Shown: positions 15,428 through 24,612, counted from the first letter of the stretch. The stretch: DNA of 64,000 nucleotides from Dorea_D hominis (GCF_014287705.1 NZ_JACOOY010000006.1:124001-188000); one strand, 5' to 3'. Notes: generated from the letters alone by a model not told the origin. Made by a program: numbers and translations.

Positions 15428-18022
15428 ATGAAAAGTAAATGGTACCGGTCAAAAGGAATGAAATTCATCCTGATTATTCTGGCGCACATTTTTGTGATCA
15501 CGGCGACGACAGGTGGACTCTGGGTAACCGCGTATCCGATTTTCCGACAGGAGATTTTTGAAGGAAAACCGGCAAAAAAATACGAGGATTCCAGGAATTT
15601 TAATACTCAGATGAAGGACTATACGGCACAGGTTGTGAACGGAATCAGTGCGCGAAAGTATTTTGAAACAGAAGGAAAATTTGATCCGAATAAAATCGTA
15701 GATATTGAAGCTTATGATCAGAAAAAAAAATATACGGGCAGGAATGAGAGCGGACTGGCGTATCGATTAAAGGATCTGCTGAAATGGAATGACACGATGA
15801 ATTCCACAAAAGATACGAATGCGGAGAATCCGATTATTGTCTGCAGAAAGAAAGATGGTTCTTATCATTATTATCGCTATTCTAAATTTGCAGCGCTTGT
15901 TAATGCAAAGAAACTGAAATTTATTTTGAATGCAGGAAGCGAAACATCTACAGAAGAGATTCTTTCTTCTTTAAAGGCAGGAAATTATGATTATGACAGC
16001 GAGAATTATGTTGGGGGCAGTGAGATTCGAGGGATTCAGGGCAGCAATAATGAATTAAAGTATGTAGATTGTTGGAGCTATGATGGATATTCGATGGAAG
16101 AGCCGTATGCCCCGGTAGGAGCCGACAGCCTGATGAATCTTGCCAATAAAGATTCCAGATGGAATGGCAGACTGAATGATGCTTATAATCTTGTGACAAG
16201 TGTGGTAGACAGTCTGAGTGAGCGTTATTCAGAATATCAGAACACGAATGAAGATATTGAAGAAGGAGACTCGAACTTCTATTATATTTACGCAGATATG
16301 AAGGCGGGAACGATTTATACAAATCAGAAAAGACTTGAAAATTTTCAGGAACTGGACAACAATTTAAAGCTGCTCCGTAAAACCGGAAAATATGTAATTG
16401 TAAAATCCAAATTAAAGGATTTTAAGACGAATCTTCGAAGTGAGATTGCAGAAGCATGGCGTGATGAGATTAAAAATACAGGAATCCAAAAGAAGGATTT
16501 TGTCTTTGCAGCATGTGTAAATACAAACTATCCGATTGCAGATCATTTTTATTCAGAAAATCAGCTTTATGAAAAATACGGTTCAGCTATCCGTGGAATC
16601 TGTATGCTCTCAGTGATTGCATTTGCACTTTTTGTGATCTGTGTAATCTGGCTCACAGCGATTGCGGGACGCAGAGCAAAAGATGAAGAAATGCATCTGG
16701 CGGGATTTGACCGGTGGAAAACGGAGATTGCCGCAGTATTGATCATAGGTCTCTGGGTGACAGCAGCTGTAGTGGGTAATTTTGTTTGCTTTGATGATTA
16801 TTTACAGAAAACAGAGGGGACTTTTTATAGTCAGGCAGATTATGTAAAAAATGCGATCCCTTATATTATTGTGGGAGGAATTTTCGGCTCATATACATGC
16901 AGTATGTTTCTGATCGGATTTTTAAGTTTCGTCCGCAGGATCAAAGCGCATATCGTCTGGAAAAACAGTCTTTCACGAATGTTCTGTCACCTGGTCAGGG
17001 ATATTGCGCAGAATATGTCTTCGCTGTGGCGTAATATCATGCTTTTTGTACTTTTTGTTGTTTTGCACTGGATTGTCATGATTACAGATACTTATGGATT
17101 TCCGCTGTTCATGATGCTGTTGGCGGAGCTTGCAGTGTTTGTATATCTGGTCTATGATGGAATCGAAAGAGCGAAGATCAAAGACGGTGTAAAGAAGATT
17201 GCAGCAGGGGAACTGGACTATAAAGTGCCGACAGAAGGTATGTTTAGCAGTCAGAAGGAAGTGGCAGAAGGAATTAACTCTGTTGGTGCCGGTCTGGAAG
17301 TGGCTGTGGAAGCGAGCATTAAGAATGAACGTCTGAAAACGAATTTGATCACGAATGTTTCGCATGATATTAAGACGCCATTGACATCAATCATTAACTA
17401 TGTGAATCTCCTGAAAAATGAGAATTTCGATGATCCGAGAATCCAGAGATATATCGAAGTGCTGGAACAGAAATCCATGCGTCTGAAAACATTGACAGAA
17501 GATGTTGTGGAAGCATCTAAGATTACTTCCGGTAATATTAAGCTGGAATGTATGAAACTGGATTTCACAGAGCTTGTATTGCAGACAAGTGCAGAGTATG
17601 AAGAGAAGTTTGAAGAAAGAAATTTGACGGAAATTCAGCATCTTCCAAAAGAGAAAGCACTCGTCTATATTGATGGAAGAAGAACATGGCGGATCCTTGC
17701 AAACTTATACAATAATGCCGCCAAGTATGCAATGACGGGCAGCAGGATCTATACAGATCTGAAAGTGACGGAAGGTGCGGTTATCTTCAGCATTAAAAAT
17801 ATTTCCGAACAGCCGTTAAATATCAATGCAGATCAGCTGACAGAGCGCTTTATCCGCGGAGATATTTCCAGAAGTACAGAGGGAAGCGGACTGGGACTTT
17901 CCATTGCCCAGACACTGACAGAGATGCAGAAAGGTAAGTTTGAACTGTATCTGGACGGTGATCTGTTTAAGGCAACCGTTACATTTCCGAAAGTACAGGA
18001 AGAACAAAGTACACAAATCTGA
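15428..18022 (+). CDS. large membrane sensor histidine kinase
   Basis: 864 aa, much larger than a usual kinase. Residues about 12-35 form a first membrane helix; about 36-390 a large extracytoplasmic domain rich in charged and aromatic residues; four further membrane segments follow between about 395 and 580; then a HAMP-like linker, the dimerisation box VSHDIKTPLTSI with H646, and an ATPase domain with NNAAKY, a degenerate G1 region, and GSGLGLSIA. It pairs with the regulator upstream. The N-terminal domain is not one I recognise. No transporter genes are adjacent, so the stimulus cannot be guessed. Confidence 0.9.
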   Translation: MKSKWYRSKGMKFILIILAHIFVITATTGGLWVTAYPIFRQEIFEGKPAKKYEDSRNFNTQMKDYTAQVVNGISARKYFETEGKFDPNKIVDIEAYDQKKKYTGRNESGLAYRLKDLLKWNDTMNSTKDTNAENPIIVCRKKDGSYHYYRYSKFAALVNAKKLKFILNAGSETSTEEILSSLKAGNYDYDSENYVGGSEIRGIQGSNNELKYVDCWSYDGYSMEEPYAPVGADSLMNLANKDSRWNGRLNDAYNLVTSVVDSLSERYSEYQNTNEDIEEGDSNFYYIYADMKAGTIYTNQKRLENFQELDNNLKLLRKTGKYVIVKSKLKDFKTNLRSEIAEAWRDEIKNTGIQKKDFVFAACVNTNYPIADHFYSENQLYEKYGSAIRGICMLSVIAFALFVICVIWLTAIAGRRAKDEEMHLAGFDRWKTEIAAVLIIGLWVTAAVVGNFVCFDDYLQKTEGTFYSQADYVKNAIPYIIVGGIFGSYTCSMFLIGFLSFVRRIKAHIVWKNSLSRMFCHLVRDIAQNMSSLWRNIMLFVLFVVLHWIVMITDTYGFPLFMMLLAELAVFVYLVYDGIERAKIKDGVKKIAAGELDYKVPTEGMFSSQKEVAEGINSVGAGLEVAVEASIKNERLKTNLITNVSHDIKTPLTSIINYVNLLKNENFDDPRIQRYIEVLEQKSMRLKTLTEDVVEASKITSGNIKLECMKLDFTELVLQTSAEYEEKFEERNLTEIQHLPKEKALVYIDGRRTWRILANLYNNAAKYAMTGSRIYTDLKVTEGAVIFSIKNISEQPLNINADQLTERFIRGDISRSTEGSGLGLSIAQTLTEMQKGKFELYLDGDLFKATVTFPKVQEEQSTQI

Positions 18023-18027
18023 TTTTT

Positions 18028-18048
18028 CTGTTATAATATATGATTATG
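18028..18048 (+). promoter_or_regulatory. extended -10 promoter overlapping the start of the methyltransferase gene
   Basis: TGTTATAAT (TG at 18029-18030, TATAAT at 18032-18037) lies only 3-9 bases upstream of two in-frame ATGs (18040 and 18046). A start of transcription six to nine bases after the -10 box would fall at or next to the ATG at 18046, and there is no ribosome-binding site, so the mRNA could be leaderless. Confidence 0.5.
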
Positions 18049-19203
18049 GAAGAATTAAGAAAATTATTAAATGAACAATTAAATAAAGATTTCGGCTCCG
18101 CTGTATTAAGCGGAGCCCATGATAAGACGGGGGTGACGAAAGTGCGCGTCCGTCCACTTATAAAACGGGGAGAACTGCTCTTTCAGCTGGAGTCTTTCCG
18201 CAACAATCAGGCATTTCATGAGAACTTATCAGTAGAAGAGACCTGTGAGAAGATCCTTGCATATATGCAGTCAATGAAACAGATGCAGATGGAGACGCGA
18301 ACTTACAATTATACGGTTCTTGTCAGTAAGAAAGGAAAAGTGACCATCAAAAGACGAATGCAGCAGGGAAACTGGAAACAGGTAGATCTTACGCACAACC
18401 GGAAGAAACACTATATTCTGGAAGAAGGAACCATGGTGCCTTTTTTGCGTGATCTGGGTGTTATGACTGCCGATGGGAAGATCGTGCATGCGAAGTTTGA
18501 CAAGTTCCGGCAGATCAACCGTTTTCTTGAATTTGTAGAAGATGTGTTGCCGCAGTTTCCAAAAGACAGGGAAGTTACAATCCTTGATTTTGGATGTGGC
18601 AAGTCTTATCTGACATTTGCCATGTATTATTATTTGCATGAACTGAAGAAATACGATGTCTGCATGATCGGACTGGATCTGAAGACGGATGTAATCCGTC
18701 ACTGCAATGAACTGAGTGAGAAATATGGCTATGAGAAACTGAAATTTCTGGAGGGAAATATTGCCGATTATACAGGGGCGAGTGAAGTAGATATGGTGGT
18801 TACACTGCATGCCTGCGATACGGCAACGGATTTCGCACTTGAGAAGGCGGTTGGATGGAATGCAAAAGTAATTTTGTCGGTTCCTTGCTGCCAGCATGAA
18901 GTGAACCGCCAGATTGCCAGTGATATATTAAAACCGGTATTAAAATACGGACTTTTAAAAGAACGTTTTGCGGCGATTGTGACAGACGGACTTCGTGCAG
19001 AATATCTGGAATCTGTCGGTTATGATGTACAGATACTGGAATTTATCGATATGGAACATACGCCGAAAAATCTGCTTATCCGTGCAATAAAGAATGACAA
19101 AAAAGAACAGAGCAGAGAGCAGAGTAAAGAAGAAATCCGTAAGTGCGAAGCATTCTTACATGTGAAACCGACACTGGGACAACTGTTGAAGGAGATGGAA
19201 TGA
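18046..19203 (+). CDS. class I SAM-dependent methyltransferase, substrate unknown
   Basis: 385 aa from ATG 18046 (MEELRKLL); an ATG six bases earlier is equally possible. Residues about 1-160 have no motif I recognise but are rich in basic residues (KGKVTIKRRMQQGNW), suggesting nucleic-acid contact. The SAM-binding motif I is VTILDFGCGKSYLTFAMYYY, near residues 178-197; VDMVVTLHACDTATDFAL and VPCCQHEVN follow, as in the GSTCD-like/methyltransferase-31 group. It overlaps the following gene by four bases (ATGA), so the two are translationally coupled. The role is unknown; RNA methylation is a guess. Confidence 0.78.
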   Translation: MEELRKLLNEQLNKDFGSAVLSGAHDKTGVTKVRVRPLIKRGELLFQLESFRNNQAFHENLSVEETCEKILAYMQSMKQMQMETRTYNYTVLVSKKGKVTIKRRMQQGNWKQVDLTHNRKKHYILEEGTMVPFLRDLGVMTADGKIVHAKFDKFRQINRFLEFVEDVLPQFPKDREVTILDFGCGKSYLTFAMYYYLHELKKYDVCMIGLDLKTDVIRHCNELSEKYGYEKLKFLEGNIADYTGASEVDMVVTLHACDTATDFALEKAVGWNAKVILSVPCCQHEVNRQIASDILKPVLKYGLLKERFAAIVTDGLRAEYLESVGYDVQILEFIDMEHTPKNLLIRAIKNDKKEQSREQSKEEIRKCEAFLHVKPTLGQLLKEME

Positions 19204-21626
19204 TTTTGAAAAAAAGAATAAGAGATGGAATTATCTTAGCCGGTGTATTTATCATGGCTGTTCTGGTATTCAGTTATCTGACAAATAAAGGGGATGACTC
19301 CATGACAGCAGATCTCGGATCAGCGACATTTCCACAGATTTCATTTGATTGTGACGGATTTGGTGTCAATGCCGTGCCGGGATACGCAAAACAGATGAAT
19401 ATTACAGAGGTCCGTGATACGATTACTCCTGTATTGAAAAATAAACTGGATATGGAGCTGATTCCATATGACAATAAGATCAGCAGTCTGGAATATAAGA
19501 TTTATACACTGGATGGGACAGAATGTCTGCATGAAGATACGGTGAAGAATCCGGAAACAGATGTGAGTCTTCCGCTTGGCTCGGCAAGTGTACTCGGTGA
19601 AGAGCGTGTAATGGAAGTGATCCTTCATCTGGAGACGGGAAAAGATGTGTATTTTTATACAAGAGTTGCGCAGACGAATGAGACAAATATGAGTGCCTGC
19701 ATGGATTATATCAAGGCATTCCATGAGGCAACGGTCGATAAGAATACGGATACGGATATCAGCACAGCACTGGAAGCGGATGAAGAGAGCAGCAATACAT
19801 CCTATGGGCATGTAACGATTCATTCCAATTATTCACAGGTTACGTGGGGCGATTTAAAGCCCGAGATTGAGGGCGGTGAACGCTGGAGCGTAAAGGAGAC
19901 GACTTCTACAGGAACGAGTGTCCAGCTTGAATATCGGGTGAAATGCAAAGGCGAAAAAAACAAACAGGATACGTATAATGTAAAAGAATTTTTCCGCGTG
20001 CGTTACGACAAGACTGCACGCAGAGTCTATCTGCTTGATTATGACCGGACTGTGGAACAGGTATTTGATCCTTCTTCCAAAGTGCTTTCAGCAAAAGGAA
20101 TACTGCTTGGAATTACGGATGCAGACGTTCCGTATCTAATCAATAAAAAAGGTACGATCGTGTCATTTGTGCAGGCGGATGAACTGTGGAATTATAACAA
20201 GGACCGCGACGAGCTGTCACTTGTATTTAGCTTTGCAAGTACAGAGAACAATGATGCAAGAAACCTTACATCTGAACATGAGATCCGTCTGCTCACAGCA
20301 GATAAAGCGGGAAATATCACATTTGCCGTATGTGGTTATATGAACCGCGGCGAACATGAAGGCGAGGTCGGTATTGCCATTTACTACTATGATATAGAAA
20401 AAAATTCCGTAGAAGAGAAAGTGTTTGTGCAGACGGATCAGTCCTATGGAATTACTTCACAGAAACTCGGCAAATTAATTTACTACAGTGAAGATAATGG
20501 AGAGTTATATCTGTTAAATGATGGCGTTTTAAGAAAGACAGATGTAAATAAGAACCGGAGTGAAGAATTACAGACTGGTCTGACGGAAGGCAAATATGTT
20601 ATTTCCGGAGACAGTCATCTGTTGGCATACTGTGCAGATGAGGACTTTTCCAGAATTACAATTCTGAACCTGCAGAATGGAAAAGAACGGACAATTTCTG
20701 CAAAGAATAAAGAAGGTGTTCGTCCGCTTGGATTTATCGGTGGTGATTTTGTGTACGGACGTTTCCACCTGTCAGACGTTGGAAAGACAGCGGCGGGAGA
20801 ATCTACAGATCCGATGTATCAGGTAGAAATTCGGAGCAGTAAAGGGGAGGTTGTGAAGAAATACAGCCAGAAGAAGATCTATGTGCTGGATGCGAAAGTA
20901 GAAGATAACCGTATTATTCTGGAGCAGGCAAAGAAAAAGAACGGCACATACATTAAGACAACCGAAGAATATATTACAAATAATGAAGAAAAAGACGAAA
21001 GCAATATTATGCTGGAGACTTATAAGACTGATTTGAAAGGCGCGCAGATGCGTCTGACTTATGCAGACGGAGTTTCTGACAAAGAACCGAAGCTGTTAAG
21101 ACCAAAACAGGTATTGTTTGAGAAACCGAAAGTTGTAAATGTACAGAAAGCAGAAAGTAAAGAAGAATACTATGTATTTGGATACGGAAAATTGCAGGAA
21201 ATTTACAAACAGGCGGGCGATGCGATTCAATCAGCGGATAACTACGGAGGTGTAGTGGTTGATCAGAATCAGGAATATATCTGGCAGCGGGGCAACCGTG
21301 ATCTGCAATATAAGATCAGCGCCACAAGTAAGCCGGTAGAAGGACTGCGTTCTGAATTGAATGGCGGCGCGACACCGATGGAAGCGATCAGCAAGACATT
21401 TGGCGAGGATGCGTTGGACTTGAGTGGCTGTAAAGCTGAACAGATCGCATATGTAATGAACCAGGGAAAACCTGTGATCGCAGTTACGGAAAATAAAAAA
21501 TATGTGATTTTGATTGGTTATACGGAGACGGATGTGACATATGTTGAAGCGAAAAATGGCAAGAGCCATACGGTAAGTCTGGAGAAGATGGATAAAAAAG
21601 CCAATGGAAATTATATTGGGAGTTAA
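19200..21626 (+). CDS. large membrane-anchored extracytoplasmic protein of unknown function
   Basis: 808 aa from the ATG at 19200 that overlaps the stop of the methyltransferase. A single membrane anchor (about residues 9-27, following KKRIRDG) leaves the rest outside. The middle (about 240-600) contains repeated short beta-like segments (for example GELYLLNDGVLRKTD, GDSHLLAYCADED, ITILNLQNGKERT) that look like beta-propeller blades. The C-terminus (AYVMNQGKPVIAVT followed by YVILIGYTETDVTYVEAKNG) resembles the C39-like fold but I see no catalytic Cys-His pair. Function unknown; a surface or cell-wall scaffold is possible. Confidence 0.75.
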   Translation: MILKKRIRDGIILAGVFIMAVLVFSYLTNKGDDSMTADLGSATFPQISFDCDGFGVNAVPGYAKQMNITEVRDTITPVLKNKLDMELIPYDNKISSLEYKIYTLDGTECLHEDTVKNPETDVSLPLGSASVLGEERVMEVILHLETGKDVYFYTRVAQTNETNMSACMDYIKAFHEATVDKNTDTDISTALEADEESSNTSYGHVTIHSNYSQVTWGDLKPEIEGGERWSVKETTSTGTSVQLEYRVKCKGEKNKQDTYNVKEFFRVRYDKTARRVYLLDYDRTVEQVFDPSSKVLSAKGILLGITDADVPYLINKKGTIVSFVQADELWNYNKDRDELSLVFSFASTENNDARNLTSEHEIRLLTADKAGNITFAVCGYMNRGEHEGEVGIAIYYYDIEKNSVEEKVFVQTDQSYGITSQKLGKLIYYSEDNGELYLLNDGVLRKTDVNKNRSEELQTGLTEGKYVISGDSHLLAYCADEDFSRITILNLQNGKERTISAKNKEGVRPLGFIGGDFVYGRFHLSDVGKTAAGESTDPMYQVEIRSSKGEVVKKYSQKKIYVLDAKVEDNRIILEQAKKKNGTYIKTTEEYITNNEEKDESNIMLETYKTDLKGAQMRLTYADGVSDKEPKLLRPKQVLFEKPKVVNVQKAESKEEYYVFGYGKLQEIYKQAGDAIQSADNYGGVVVDQNQEYIWQRGNRDLQYKISATSKPVEGLRSELNGGATPMEAISKTFGEDALDLSGCKAEQIAYVMNQGKPVIAVTENKKYVILIGYTETDVTYVEAKNGKSHTVSLEKMDKKANGNYIGS

Positions 21627-21631
21627 CTAAG

Positions 21632-21677
21632 AAAGAGCTGTGACAGGGTGAAAAATTCACTCTGACGCAGCTCTTTG
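21632..21677 (+). terminator. terminator after the anchored protein gene
   Basis: AAAGAGCTG pairs with CAGCTCTTT across a 25-nt loop with its own small stem (GGGTGAA / TTCACTC); the T-rich 3' side of the stem precedes GTTATG. It ends the two-gene transcript. Confidence 0.7.
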
Positions 21678-21694
21678 TTATGTAATAGAAACGT

Positions 21695-21803
21695 AGAGTG
21701 TTGCAAGCTGTCTACGTTCCACTCCGGTCGTTGCTAAACGAGCGTCACAGGCGCTCAGCAACGCGCTCGGCGCGAGAATGTGCCAAGGCACATTCTATTT
21801 TAT
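21695..21803. repeat. intergenic structured repeat (element C), copy 1
   Basis: About 110 bp with several inverted repeats: ACGTAGA/TCTACGT, GTTGCT/AGCAAC, and a perfect GAATGTGCC-AA-GGCACATTC hairpin followed by TATTTTATTT on the plus strand. A diverged copy, differing mostly by C-to-T and G-to-A changes, lies at about 43708-43815. It sits just behind the stop of queT and may serve as its terminator region. Confidence 0.5.
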
Positions 21804-22292
21804 TTATGCATTTTGAAATACGATATGTTTGTATTTGTCCAGCGCATATGCAAGGATCAGTCCGAGTATACCACAGGAAATCACTTCGCCGATACCTACC
21901 GTCAGCATCATGAACGGAATTGGTAAAGTTACACCGTAGCCATAACGCAGAACGAATGGAACAACAATAATATTTGCAATGATTGGTGGAAGTGGTGCGA
22001 GGATGCGGTTCTGGTTGCGAAGCTTCCATGTAAAGAAAGCACCGATCAAAGTGGCAAGACTTCCGAAGATGATATCCGGAAGGATTGCTCCGCCTAAGAT
22101 GTTACCGATCAGGCATCCGACAAATAATCCTGGAACGGCAGCCGGAGTAAAGACCGGAAGAATTGTAAGCGCCTCCGAAATACGAACCTGCACTTCTCCG
22201 AACGAGAAAGCTGCACCGACATAGGTGATGACAACATAGATGGCAGCAATCATGGCAGCCTGTGTCATGTAAGTGATGTTTTTGTTTTTCAT
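21804..22292 (-). CDS. queT: QueT-type ECF transporter S component (queuosine precursor uptake)
   Basis: 162 aa, five or six membrane segments. The N-terminal MTQAAMIAAIYVVITYV and the block FGEVQVRISEALTILPVFTP (near residues 31-50) are typical of QueT, the substrate-binding membrane subunit that works with shared ECF ATPase/T components to import preQ1/preQ0-like queuosine precursors. The ATG (22290-22292) has AAAGGAG nine bases upstream, and that site is part of a preQ1-I riboswitch, which strongly supports the assignment. No ECF module genes are in the window, as expected for group II systems. Confidence 0.92.
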   Translation of the reverse strand: MKNKNITYMTQAAMIAAIYVVITYVGAAFSFGEVQVRISEALTILPVFTPAAVPGLFVGCLIGNILGGAILPDIIFGSLATLIGAFFTWKLRNQNRILAPLPPIIANIIVVPFVLRYGYGVTLPIPFMMLTVGIGEVISCGILGLILAYALDKYKHIVFQNA

Positions 22293-22303
22293 TTTTCATA
22301 TCT

Positions 22304-22344
22304 CCTTTAGTTTTGTTTTACGAGTGGAAGGTCACGAACACTCG
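22304..22344 (-). promoter_or_regulatory. preQ1-I riboswitch controlling queT translation
   Basis: On the minus strand: stem CGAGTG (22344-22339), TTC, a loop GTGACCTTC, closing strand CACTCG (22326-22321), then the A-rich tail TAAAACAAAACTAAAGGAG. This fits the preQ1-I class: a short P1 stem, UUC after it, C-rich loop, and an AAAACUAA tail that folds back to make the pseudoknot. The tail runs directly into the AAGGAG ribosome site of queT, so ligand binding should hide it and lower translation. Confidence 0.78.
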
Positions 22345-22495
22345 ATTCATTTTCGCGCAGCAATGAGTCAGGCGGCATGCTTGCATGAATGTCTGACGAA
22401 TGCCACGGAGGCATATACAGTTGGTATATGGCCTACGCCGGAAATCGGCGGTCAACCCAATAAGACCTTGTTTTTGTGGGGTTATAACGGGTGAT

Positions 22496-22524
22496 AGTAT
22501 AGCATATCCGGCGGCAGGATTCAA
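22496..22524 (-). promoter_or_regulatory. sigma-A-type promoter of the queT leader
   Basis: On the minus strand TTGAAT (22524-22519), 17 bases, then TATACT (22501-22496) with an extended TGC just before it. The start would be near 22489, giving a leader of about 200 nt. The part upstream of the riboswitch holds further hairpins (AACCC/GGGTT, CGCCG/CGGCG, GGCCATATAC/GTATATGCC). Confidence 0.75.
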
Positions 22525-22600
22525 GCGGGAAGGGCAGTGAAACGCACACTTATTCATGAATTTTTAAATTTTCATACCATATTCTAATGAAATTTACATA

Positions 22601-22790
22601 TTGTATTGCAAAAATACATATGATATAACGCCAATAGGCAAAAAGATAATGCTATTCCTAATTCTGGTGTGGAAAGGCTTAACTCCACAGGCTAATTGTC
22701 ACTATCTAACCATTTGATGATGTAGTGGCAAACTACACCAGCCGCAACAGAATGTTGAACATGTTGAAAAAATATCACTATAGATTTCCT
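22601..22790 (+). promoter_or_regulatory. promoter followed by a structured leader or small RNA of unknown class
   Basis: TTGTAT (22601-22606), 17 bases, TATAAC (22624-22629). Transcription should begin near 22636, close to a series of hairpins: AATAG/CTATT, TGTGGA-AAGGCTTAAC-TCCACA, CACTA.../...TAGTG, and TGTAGT-GGCAA-ACTACA. The region lies upstream of a secreted Ig-like/transglutaminase gene. It does not match the c-di-GMP classes, T-box or other riboswitches I know. A second promoter lies downstream, so it could also be a separate small RNA. Confidence 0.45.
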
Positions 22791-22816
22791 TTATAACGTT
22801 TATTATAATTATAAAT

Positions 22817-22845
22817 TTGACTTGTACAAGCATGCTTTCTAATAT
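22817..22845 (+). promoter_or_regulatory. proximal promoter of the Ig-like/transglutaminase gene
   Basis: TTGACT (22817-22822), 17-base spacer, TAATAT (22840-22845). The expected start near 22852 leaves a leader of about 66 nt before the ATG at 22918. Confidence 0.7.
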
Positions 22846-22917
22846 GGAAGATATAAACATACTAGGCTTATAGTGTGCTTATAATCCTACAAAAAGAGGA
22901 AAGGAAGGATGGATGTT

Positions 22918-24543
22918 ATGAAAAAATGTGTAAAACGTCTCGCACTGTTCGGCCTGATGATGGCTGTTGCATTTTCTATGATTCTGCCAACAACCACTAA
23001 CGCCGCAGCAAAGAAGCCAACCAAGATTACATTGAAGGCTTCTAAAACAACTGTCACTGTTGGCAGTAAAACAAAAGTGAAAGTGAAAACTGTAAAGCCA
23101 AAGAGTGCTTCTAAAGCAGTTACTTTCAAATCAAGCAACAAGAAAATTGCTACTGTTACATCAAAAGGTGTTGTAACAGGTAAAAAAACAGGAAAAGTCA
23201 AAATTACAGCAGTTTCAAAGAAGAACAAAAAGGTAAAAGCTTCTGTTAAGATTACTGTAAAGAATCCGGTAGCAAAATCTCTTAAGATTGCCGCATCATG
23301 CACAAATGTATGCGAAGGAGGAACATGTACGGTATCTGTTACATCTGTAAATCCGAAACTTGCTTCCAAAGCTGTTACATATTCTACAAGCGATAAAGAC
23401 ATCGCAACTGTAACTCAGAAAGGTCTTGTTTCAGCTCAGAAAAAAGGTACTGTAACTATCACAGCTACTTCTAAGATAAACAAGAAAGTAAAAGCTTCTG
23501 TTAAACTCAACGTTGTATACGCTCAGTCCGGTACTGTTAAAAATACAGTTGACATGTCTAACAAACCGGCTGGAAAAGTTGCCAAAGTATGGCTTCCGGT
23601 TCCTACAAGTGATGACAACCAAAAGATTACAAATGTAAAAGTTGATGCCCCAAAAGCAACAAAAGTTATAAAAGCAACGAAAGACTCTGCCGGAAATACA
23701 GCATGCTATATCGAATGGGATGCTTCTGTAGTTCCTGCTGATCGTACAGCAACACTTTCTTATCATGTAACAAGAAAAGAAGTTGTACGTCCGAACTTAG
23801 TTGAAAAAGGATCTGTAGACAAAGCTAAATTTGCTGAATATCTGAAAGAAACAGAAAAGAGCGGATCTTTTAAAGAAGGAAGCATTGTAAAAACACAGGC
23901 TGACAAGATTGTCAAAGATGCCAATGCAAAGACAGTTCTTCAGAAAGCAAAAGCTATTTTCGATTGGGAAGTTGCAAACCTTCATCGTGATAATTCCGTA
24001 ACAGGATGCGGTCTTGGTGATGTTGAAAATATCCTTACAACAACAAAAGGTGGAAAATGTACAGACCTTAACTCTGTATTTGTAGCACTGTTACGTGCAG
24101 AAGGAATCCCGGCAAGAGAAATGTTCGGTATCCGCATTAATGCAGCTGATATCACAGGAAACCAGCACTGTCGTGCACAATTCTACTTACCTGGAACAGG
24201 ATGGGTAGAAGCGGATCCTGCTGATGTATTAAAACAGGCTCTGACTGACGGAAAGAGTAATACAGACGCAGACTGGAACTCTTATGTCGAACCAGTAAAA
24301 GACAAATACTGGGGAGGAAATAACGAGAAATGGGTAATGCTTTCTATAGAAAGAGATATCACATTATCTCCGGCACAGAGTGCAAAAGCTGCCACCGGTG
24401 GAATCCTGAATGCTGATGGAACACTTAATAACTTCGGATATCCTTATGGAGAATTTGATGGTGAGTATGTATCTTGCTACAACGCAAAAGATTTCAGCTA
24501 TACTTACACATTTGCAGAAGATCACAACCGCGACTGCTGCTAA
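22918..24543 (+). CDS. secreted Ig-like (BIG2) and transglutaminase-like protein
   Basis: 541 aa from ATG 22918, ten bases after GAGGAAAGGAAGG; an ATG at 22909 is too close to that site. Signal peptide about residues 1-29 (KK, then a hydrophobic core, ending NAAA). Two bacterial Ig-like group 2 domains follow (about 35-115 and 120-195), each with KSASKAVTFKSSNKKIATVT-like text. Residues about 200-300 are a linker domain, and the C-terminal part is a transglutaminase/protease-like fold with C381 (GGKCTDLNS), H417 (NQHCRAQF) and D433 (WVEADPAD) as the triad. No sortase motif is visible. It is probably a cell-surface or secreted enzyme acting on protein or peptidoglycan peptides. Confidence 0.9.
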   Translation: MKKCVKRLALFGLMMAVAFSMILPTTTNAAAKKPTKITLKASKTTVTVGSKTKVKVKTVKPKSASKAVTFKSSNKKIATVTSKGVVTGKKTGKVKITAVSKKNKKVKASVKITVKNPVAKSLKIAASCTNVCEGGTCTVSVTSVNPKLASKAVTYSTSDKDIATVTQKGLVSAQKKGTVTITATSKINKKVKASVKLNVVYAQSGTVKNTVDMSNKPAGKVAKVWLPVPTSDDNQKITNVKVDAPKATKVIKATKDSAGNTACYIEWDASVVPADRTATLSYHVTRKEVVRPNLVEKGSVDKAKFAEYLKETEKSGSFKEGSIVKTQADKIVKDANAKTVLQKAKAIFDWEVANLHRDNSVTGCGLGDVENILTTTKGGKCTDLNSVFVALLRAEGIPAREMFGIRINAADITGNQHCRAQFYLPGTGWVEADPADVLKQALTDGKSNTDADWNSYVEPVKDKYWGGNNEKWVMLSIERDITLSPAQSAKAATGGILNADGTLNNFGYPYGEFDGEYVSCYNAKDFSYTYTFAEDHNRDCC

Positions 24544-24559
24544 TTATTATAAGCGATAA

Positions 24560-24607
24560 AAAAATAGCCTCACTGTGAATTTGAAGTTCACAGCGGGGCT
24601 TATTTAG
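24560..24607 (+). terminator. terminator after the transglutaminase gene
   Basis: AAATAGCC...CTGTGAA paired with TTCACAG...GGGCTTATTT, loop TTTGAAG, flanked by A and T runs, so it may act in both directions. Confidence 0.85.
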
Positions 24608-24612
24608 TGCAA

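Noticed and set aside
22630..22790. c-di-GMP or other known riboswitch upstream of the transglutaminase gene
   Set aside because: A GGCAAA string is present, but the flanking helices and the GGGACGCAAAGCC part of c-di-GMP-I are missing, and class II features are also absent.
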